A stretch of 10,064 bases of DNA from Gammaproteobacteria bacterium. Its GTDB lineage: Bacteria; Pseudomonadota; Gammaproteobacteria; HK1. The stretch spans positions 1 to 10,064 of the forward strand of contig JABDQX010000104.1 in assembly GCA_013042035.1 (NCBI GenBank), written 5' to 3'. Under the pieces are notes generated by a model. That model was given only the letters and a program-made list of their open reading frames with translations, was not told where the DNA came from and made no database searches. The position numbers and the translations under genes are program-made. Positions 5,614-10,064 of this stretch are shown here, one piece after another. How positions within the stretch are numbered: position 1 is the first letter of the stretch; each line of letters opens with the position of its first letter.

Positions 5614-7013
5614 TCCACCCCCTCCATAACATGTCGACGCAGACGGCGTTCCACCTGACTGATTTCCGGTCGGACGATGGCCAGGACTTCTTCCCCGAAT
5701 CCCTGTAGTGCATTGCCTTTGGTGCGTAATTGGTCCAATGCCCCGGGTTCGCCACGCAGGGCCTTGTCGCGCAGCGCGTAGAATTCTTTCAACGCCTCGT
5801 CTACCTGGGGTGCAAACTCCGCCTCGACCCCCAGCACATCCCGAAGTACGGTGGCATAGCTATTACCTACCATGCTTGGCAATGGTTCACCCACTTGGCC
5901 ACGCCCCTTTTCATCGAGGTGTAGCGGATGGATCCAGGCGTCATCGGCCGAGGCGATAACGAATGGAGAATGGGTGGAGACAAAGACTTGAGCGCTGGGG
6001 AACAGATTTTGCACCACAGGCAGAATCTTGCGCTGCCAGGCGGGATGGAGATGGACCTCGATCTCGTCCAGAAACAGGGTAAACTCGCGTTCCAGTAGAG
6101 GCGTATCGTCGATCCAGGGTACCCGATCCATGCGCATTAGCAGATCGCCGATCCAACTGATAAGAGATTTGAGACCGTCTGGCAGGACGTCAATGGGAAG
6201 TTCTTCACCATCCAAGGAGACGTTAACGTTAATGGGGTCATAGGAAAGGACAAAAGCGAATTTTCTACCCGTAATGCCGCTGATGATCTGCTCCATTCGT
6301 CCAATAACATCGCGGTAGCGTCTATGGCTACTTTCGTCTTGTCGTTCACTCGCGAACGCGGCCTTGGCCGAGGTATTGGCAACCCACTGCACCAGTGGTT
6401 GCGTTTCGTTTCGATTCGCTGGCTTTGGTGACAGGCAGGCATACATGAGGGGGGCATCTTCCTGCTCTACGATACCTTTCAAGCGGAAATTTTCCACGGA
6501 GCGCTGCCCACCATAGGCAAAGGCTAGATGGCTGAAATGGGTATCCTTATACTTTGGGCTAAAAGGCTTGAAGCTCTGCGTCAGATTCCTGTAATGACTC
6601 AAATCTAGTATAAAACTTTTATCTTGGATTTGATAAAAAGCCAGTTCTTCTGAGCCTCCAGAAAATATTAAAGGTCGACTTGGTTTCGAAGGACTGTAAT
6701 CCCAAGGTGTGGAGGAATTAGGTTCGCCTGGCCAATTAGGTTCGCCCGGCCTATGAAGCGCAAAACCAGCTTCAAGATCATCATCAAGTCGCAAAAGAGC
6801 AAAGCTATCTCTACCATGACACCGCTCATACAGACCTGTCGACGGCATGGAAAAAAACTGCGCCAACGCCATTAGGATGGTGCTTTTGCCGCTACCGTTG
6901 GGTCCGACAATCAGGTGAATATCGGCCTTGTTGGGGTCACGCCCCGCCGGGAACGTCATTTCCAGATGGTCAAAACAACCGACTTTTCCCAGCACCAGAT
7001 GATCGATTTTCAT
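5610..7013 (-). CDS. ptuA: ABC-type ATPase, Septu PtuA-like
   Basis: This 467-residue cytoplasmic ATPase has an SMC/ABC-like head and is predicted to sense infection and control the partner HNH nuclease. Motifs in order are an N-terminal beta section (MKIDHLVLGKVGCFDHLEMTF), Walker A GPNGSGKST (37-45), FAYGGQRS (165-172) at the position of the FxYGxxR motif of such ATPases, a signature-like LPDGLKS (277-283), Walker B TLFLDE (312-317) with HLHP after it, and an H-loop region STHSP (346-350). There is no long coiled coil. It lacks a TOPRIM domain, which separates it from OLD nucleases. I chose ATG 7013 over 7094: the extra 27 residues are read through a palindromic repeat (7037-7057), and homology begins at MKIDHL. 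An 18-bp tandem duplication lies inside the gene (residues 88-99). Other AAA/HNH pairs exist, so subtype assignment needs a profile search. Confidence 0.85.
   Translation of the reverse strand: MKIDHLVLGKVGCFDHLEMTFPAGRDPNKADIHLIVGPNGSGKSTILMALAQFFSMPSTGLYERCHGRDSFALLRLDDDLEAGFALHRPGEPNWPGEPNSSTPWDYSPSKPSRPLIFSGGSEELAFYQIQDKSFILDLSHYRNLTQSFKPFSPKYKDTHFSHLAFAYGGQRSVENFRLKGIVEQEDAPLMYACLSPKPANRNETQPLVQWVANTSAKAAFASERQDESSHRRYRDVIGRMEQIISGITGRKFAFVLSYDPINVNVSLDGEELPIDVLPDGLKSLISWIGDLLMRMDRVPWIDDTPLLEREFTLFLDEIEVHLHPAWQRKILPVVQNLFPSAQVFVSTHSPFVIASADDAWIHPLHLDEKGRGQVGEPLPSMVGNSYATVLRDVLGVEAEFAPQVDEALKEFYALRDKALRGEPGALDQLRTKGNALQGFGEEVLAIVRPEISQVERRLRRHVMEGVE
6716..6751 (-). repeat. 18-bp tandem duplication inside ptuA
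   Basis: Two adjacent 18-bp units, AATTAGGTTCGCCTGGCC and AATTAGGTTCGCCCGGCC, differ at one base. On the coding strand they encode RPGEPN followed by WPGEPN (residues 88-99), keeping the reading frame. Confidence 0.9.
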
Positions 7014-7036
7014 TGTAATTTCTCGATCTGTATGCA

Positions 7037-7057
7037 TTCCTACGCAAAGCGTGGGAA
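7037..7057. repeat. Palindromic repeat of the GCGTGGGAACGAG type
   Basis: TTCCTACGC (7037-7045) pairs with GCGTGGGAA (7049-7057) around AAA, with a single G-T pair. It is followed by CGAGAA. The sequence GCATTCC-TACGC ... GCGTGGGAACGAG resembles a short palindromic repeat I recall as widespread between genes in gammaproteobacteria and cyanobacteria. It sits 24 nt upstream of the ptuA ATG. Translating through it gives the peptide LVPTLCVGMH, a usual sign of over-extended gene starts. Confidence 0.7.
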
Positions 7058-7072
7058 CGAGAAATAAATTCC

Positions 7073-7103
7073 CGGTGATTCGCGGTTTCGCCACGAATCA
7101 CCG
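7073..7103 (-). terminator. Stem-loop after the DUF6394-like gene
   Basis: CGGTGATTCG (7073-7082) and CGAATCACCG (7094-7103) form a perfect 10-bp stem with an 11-nt loop. On the minus strand it begins 5 nt after the stop codon of the 7109-7492 gene and is followed by GGAATTTATTTC, a moderately T-rich tail. This fits an imperfect rho-independent terminator that would separate that gene from ptuAB. Confidence 0.55.
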
Positions 7104-7108
7104 AGGAT

Positions 7109-7492
7109 TTACCGCCGCGCATTCACCGTATCTACTACCAATACAACGACGGAGACGATATTTGCCACCAGCGCGCCGGCCGTGAGTGATACAATGCTCG
7201 CCATGACCTCGGGGGTCAGACTGGAATCGCTGACATGCACGGCAAGCGTCCAAACGACCGCCGCCGCGATCAGTTGCAGATCGGCGACGAGACTCGTGGC
7301 AAGCAGTACCGCGCCGATATGAGATCGATCGCCGAGCTTCAATCCGGTCGCGAAGAAATTGACCAGGATGGCCGCGGATAGTTCATATACGCTATGGTGA
7401 AGGGGATTATCGATATCCCCCATAACGAATCCAAAGTTGACCGTGAGAGCCAAAACGATAAAGAAGCCGAAGATTACTTTTTCAAGATTCAT
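7109..7492 (-). CDS. Small integral membrane protein, DUF6394-like
   Basis: This 127-residue protein has about four hydrophobic helices: residues 6-25, 35-52, 58-85 and 96-120. The conserved-looking stretches MNLEKVIFGFF, GDIDNPLHHSVYELSAA, LKLGDRSHIGAVLLATSLVADLQLI and WTLAVHV match my recollection of the DUF6394 family, a proteobacterial membrane protein of unknown function. Polar residues inside or next to the hydrophobic segments (Asp26, Asp28, His32, His33, Lys52, Asp55, Asp71) may be functional, but no reaction or transport role can be claimed. ATG 7492 is the natural start. A GATGAG sequence lies about 11 nt upstream as a weak ribosome binding site. It is transcribed divergently from the yhdP-like gene. 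My recollection that such genes often neighbour two-RCK channels is uncertain. If right, this is a partner of the channel at 2963-4867, now separated from it by ptuAB. Confidence 0.8.
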   Translation of the reverse strand: MNLEKVIFGFFIVLALTVNFGFVMGDIDNPLHHSVYELSAAILVNFFATGLKLGDRSHIGAVLLATSLVADLQLIAAAVVWTLAVHVSDSSLTPEVMASIVSLTAGALVANIVSVVVLVVDTVNARR

Positions 7493-7527
7493 GAATAGTC
7501 ACTCATCATAATTATTAGACCTTACTA

Positions 7528-7609
7528 CCCAACCCGACACAGCCGGAACCAAAATACTCTACGAAGTTTTTTTATCGTTTTGTTCAAAATTCCGGCGCTA
7601 AAAGACTAA
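7528..7609 (+). repeat. Long direct repeat, copy 2
   Basis: This 82-bp copy matches 118-198 in the same orientation, with about six substitutions and one extra T. It occupies most of the 146-bp divergent gap between the DUF6394-like gene (minus) and the yhdP-like gene (plus). It therefore may carry promoter sequence for either; I cannot identify a clear -35/-10 pair in it. Confidence 0.85.
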
Positions 7610-7638
7610 TTCAGACCTGCCACCTATCACAATTTCGA

Positions 7639-10064
7639 ATGGAACATACCGACAAACTGGCAATCCAGAGATCGGATAAATCCTCCGACCATGGGGTACC
7701 CGCCCACAATCGTCTACCAATAACCGCGCGTGGTTGGTCGTCTACCCTCTGGGTTATCTGGGTGCTTGCCATACTCATCACCGTATTCCTGATTGCACTC
7801 AGGCTGTCGCTACCCAACGCTGAACGATTTGTTCCCGATATGGAACGATGGCTTCACGCGGCAACCGGTCAAGCCATATCCATTGGCTCCTTAAACATTG
7901 GTTGGCGCGGCTGGACGCCTGAATTGGTCGTAAAGGATATTCGGTTACCCAACTCGGTAGAGGATGCGCCTTCCATACAATCCCTTCGAGCCGGCATCGG
8001 CATCAATGTTTTGTCACTTTGGAAAAACCGAACACACCATGAAGAGACATCCTGGCTTATCGGCGCAATTCGCACGAAAAGGCTCTTGCTTTCAGGTGTC
8101 TCTCTTAGCGTTATTCGTGATTCCAATGGGGCCTTGCGGCTGGCGGGTACCGAACAAAAAACAGCGGGATTATTACCCTGGCTACTGCAACAATCTCATA
8201 TAGATGTAACATCGGCCAATATTCGTTGGCACGATGAAGGAAACGAAGCGCTTGCGTTTTCCTTGCGGGACACCCGGTTGCGCATTCGCAAAAACGGATC
8301 CCATCACCGGATTTTCGCAACGCTGTTCCCTTATCAGGACCATTCGATAACAGGCCCTCCCACCGAGGCTTCGAGCGGTACAGGCGGCTCATTGTCCGGC
8401 ATGGCCAATATTATCGTAGACCCCGCTACGCTGCATTGGTCCGGCGATATATTTTTGCGCATCGCAGGCTTCGAACTCAATCGATTTCCCCTACTGAAAA
8501 ACGCCTTGCCATCAGCAGTGGCATATGACATCGCTAATTCCGGTGTTTGGACATTCTGGGACGAGGGGCAACTGGAATACGTGGAAGGCAATTTTACGCT
8601 TGAGCGTTCGGTCCTCACAAGCACGGATCCGGCGATCGAGGACCACACAAAATCCGCCGACGCATCCGAGGAACCGGGTTGCGCACCATCGTGTGCCGTA
8701 TCCGAGCACGGTGAAACCGCTACCCAAGAGATAAGCGGTTTCATGGAACTTACCCGAATCGATCTCGATAACTGGCAACTTCGATTGCGCCAACTTACGT
8801 TTGCTACCTCTCAAGAACAGTGGCCCGCCACCGATGCCCGGATGCGGATCGCCCTGTCGCGAAATCAACACGGTTGGTTGCTGGAAACCCGGCACGTAGA
8901 GCTGAGAAACGAGGACTTTACCATGCGTCTGGCAGGGAAGGGCCAGTGGTTCGACGATCATGGCTCGCCGGATCTGCGCGTGATCATGGTCATCGATGAC
9001 GGAAAACTCGACAAGTTGACGCAGTACCTGCCTACGTCCCTCATGAAGAAGCGGCTTGTTTTGTGGCTGAACCGTGCCTTCCCCAAGGGACGTATCGAGC
9101 AAGGGAAGATCCTGTTTCAGGGTCGGTTGGCCGATTTTCCCTTCGATAACGCGGAGGGCGTCTTCGAAGCCAGATTAACAACATCCTACGATACGACACT
9201 GAAATACGCCGAAGGGTGGCTACCGATTCATGCCTTGGCGGCCGATGTCGTTTTCGATAACCGACAGCTTACGGTAACCACCAACAGCGGCTTCGTGTAT
9301 GGCAGCAAGCTCCAATCGGTGACGGCCGAAATTCCCGACATTACGGTCGACAAACCGATGCTGACCGTCCGTGGGCGCACCGTGGGCTCACTGGAAGAAG
9401 GGCTTTCCTTTCTGAAAACAGGGCCCTTGGCCAATCGACACGCACACCGTATCGCGGGTCTCCAGGGTGACGGAGAACTTGATATCGATTTGCGGATAAA
9501 ACACCAACTGCCCTATGCCAAGGCCAAAGCCCAAGCGCAAGGAAAAATTACATTTCGCGATAGCGCCATCAAAGTCGACACCGCGAAACTTGCGGCCAAC
9601 ATCTGCGGAAATAGTAATGAACGCCATCTGTCCTTCGACCGAATAAATGGCACACTGACATTCGACGAACAAGGCATTGCCGGTCAGGCCATCGCGGCTC
9701 GGTATCTGGGTCAACCCGTTACGCTTGATGTTGCAAAAACAATGGACCGTAAGGAGAGCGGCACGCGATTTACGATAAACGGTCTGACCACGGACAGCCT
9801 TTTTGCCTATCCTCTGCTGAAAGCCACCTTGCAAAAGGTGCCACCGGCGTTATCACCCTTGGTGGCCAAGCTGACGGACAAGGCGAGTTGGCAGGTGACC
9901 TTGGATTTGCCGAGTACCTGGGGGCGAAAGGACAACCGGCACCCGGCGCGGGTCGGGATTAGCTCGCCTCTTGGCGGTACCGACGCGGATCTGCCGGTGC
10001 CATTGGCGCGCCCCTTTCGGGCGCAGATGCTGCTGTCGAAAGAGGTACCGGATCGGCACATTAC
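7639..10064 (+). CDS. yhdP: YhdP/TIGR02099-type AsmA-like envelope protein, partial
   Basis: This frame is open from ATG 7639 to the right edge without a stop, giving 808 residues of an incomplete protein. E. coli YhdP has about 1266 residues. The N-terminus has a cytoplasmic stretch of about 34 residues and one membrane anchor (about 36-54, TLWVIWVLAILITVFLIALR). The large periplasmic region that follows is of AsmA-like, DUF3971-containing type. Characteristic segments are MERWLHAATGQAISIGSLNI (about 74-93), IRWHDEG, LPTSLMKKRLVLWLNRAFPKG (about 465-485), which matches the YLP...WL..A...G stretch of the family, and GTLTFDEQGIAG. YhdP acts with TamB and YdbH in moving phospholipids from inner to outer membrane. 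An acidic, Ser/Thr-rich insert (328-366) contains two cysteines (348, 352). No clear Shine-Dalgarno site precedes ATG 7639, and no other ATG lies upstream within the repeat. Confidence 0.85.
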   Translation, partial: MEHTDKLAIQRSDKSSDHGVPAHNRLPITARGWSSTLWVIWVLAILITVFLIALRLSLPNAERFVPDMERWLHAATGQAISIGSLNIGWRGWTPELVVKDIRLPNSVEDAPSIQSLRAGIGINVLSLWKNRTHHEETSWLIGAIRTKRLLLSGVSLSVIRDSNGALRLAGTEQKTAGLLPWLLQQSHIDVTSANIRWHDEGNEALAFSLRDTRLRIRKNGSHHRIFATLFPYQDHSITGPPTEASSGTGGSLSGMANIIVDPATLHWSGDIFLRIAGFELNRFPLLKNALPSAVAYDIANSGVWTFWDEGQLEYVEGNFTLERSVLTSTDPAIEDHTKSADASEEPGCAPSCAVSEHGETATQEISGFMELTRIDLDNWQLRLRQLTFATSQEQWPATDARMRIALSRNQHGWLLETRHVELRNEDFTMRLAGKGQWFDDHGSPDLRVIMVIDDGKLDKLTQYLPTSLMKKRLVLWLNRAFPKGRIEQGKILFQGRLADFPFDNAEGVFEARLTTSYDTTLKYAEGWLPIHALAADVVFDNRQLTVTTNSGFVYGSKLQSVTAEIPDITVDKPMLTVRGRTVGSLEEGLSFLKTGPLANRHAHRIAGLQGDGELDIDLRIKHQLPYAKAKAQAQGKITFRDSAIKVDTAKLAANICGNSNERHLSFDRINGTLTFDEQGIAGQAIAARYLGQPVTLDVAKTMDRKESGTRFTINGLTTDSLFAYPLLKATLQKVPPALSPLVAKLTDKASWQVTLDLPSTWGRKDNRHPARVGISSPLGGTDADLPVPLARPFRAQMLLSKEVPDRHI

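Noticed and set aside
7014..7094. N-terminal extension of ptuA to the ATG at 7094.
   Set aside because: The extra 27 residues come from translating a palindromic repeat and a hairpin; ATG 7013 fits the start of the ATPase fold.
8512..9102. 196-codon minus-strand frame inside the yhdP-like gene.
   Set aside because: The plus-strand frame is open for over 800 codons with family features; the antisense frame has none.

Overview
The window (roughly 50% GC by eye) looks like a chromosomal segment of a gammaproteobacterium. The main pointers are a YhdP/TIGR02099-type envelope protein on the right, a MoaD/MoaE pair, a two-RCK potassium channel of a type I associate with gammaproteobacteria, a DUF6394-like membrane protein, and a GCGTGGGAACGAG-type palindromic repeat. 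I cannot assign a genus.

Layout, left to right. Bases 1-509 hold no intact gene, only copy 1 of an 81-82 bp direct repeat (118-198) and a coding-like remnant on the minus strand (234-428). At 510-1114 (+) is a class I SAM-dependent methyltransferase broken by a frameshifting deletion in its SAM-binding motif. At 1389-2113 (+) are moaD and moaE, the two subunits of molybdopterin synthase, followed by a C-factor-like short-chain dehydrogenase (2209-2907, +). Converging on it from the minus strand is a 634-residue potassium channel with two RCK/TrkA-N domains (2963-4867). Its start codon abuts a 57-nt near-perfect palindrome. Upstream of that on the minus strand is a two-gene operon of an ABC-type ATPase and an HNH nuclease that overlap by 4 nt (5610-7013 and 4960-5613). 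This is the architecture of the Septu antiphage system (PtuA/PtuB). Next come two hairpins (7037-7057 and 7073-7103), then the minus-strand DUF6394-like small membrane protein (7109-7492). Copy 2 of the direct repeat (7528-7609) lies in the divergent gap before the yhdP-like gene (7639 to the right edge, +, incomplete).

Functional reading. The Septu pair is the clear defence module. It sits between a potassium channel and a small membrane protein gene, and palindromic elements lie on both sides of it, so I infer it was inserted there. The whole block from 199 to 7527 lies between two copies of one direct repeat. It contains a dead methyltransferase, a gene remnant and a defence system, which fits a variable chromosomal segment. 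The housekeeping-type genes (moaDE, SDR, yhdP) look intact. No tRNA, rRNA, CRISPR array, integrase or intact transposase was seen.
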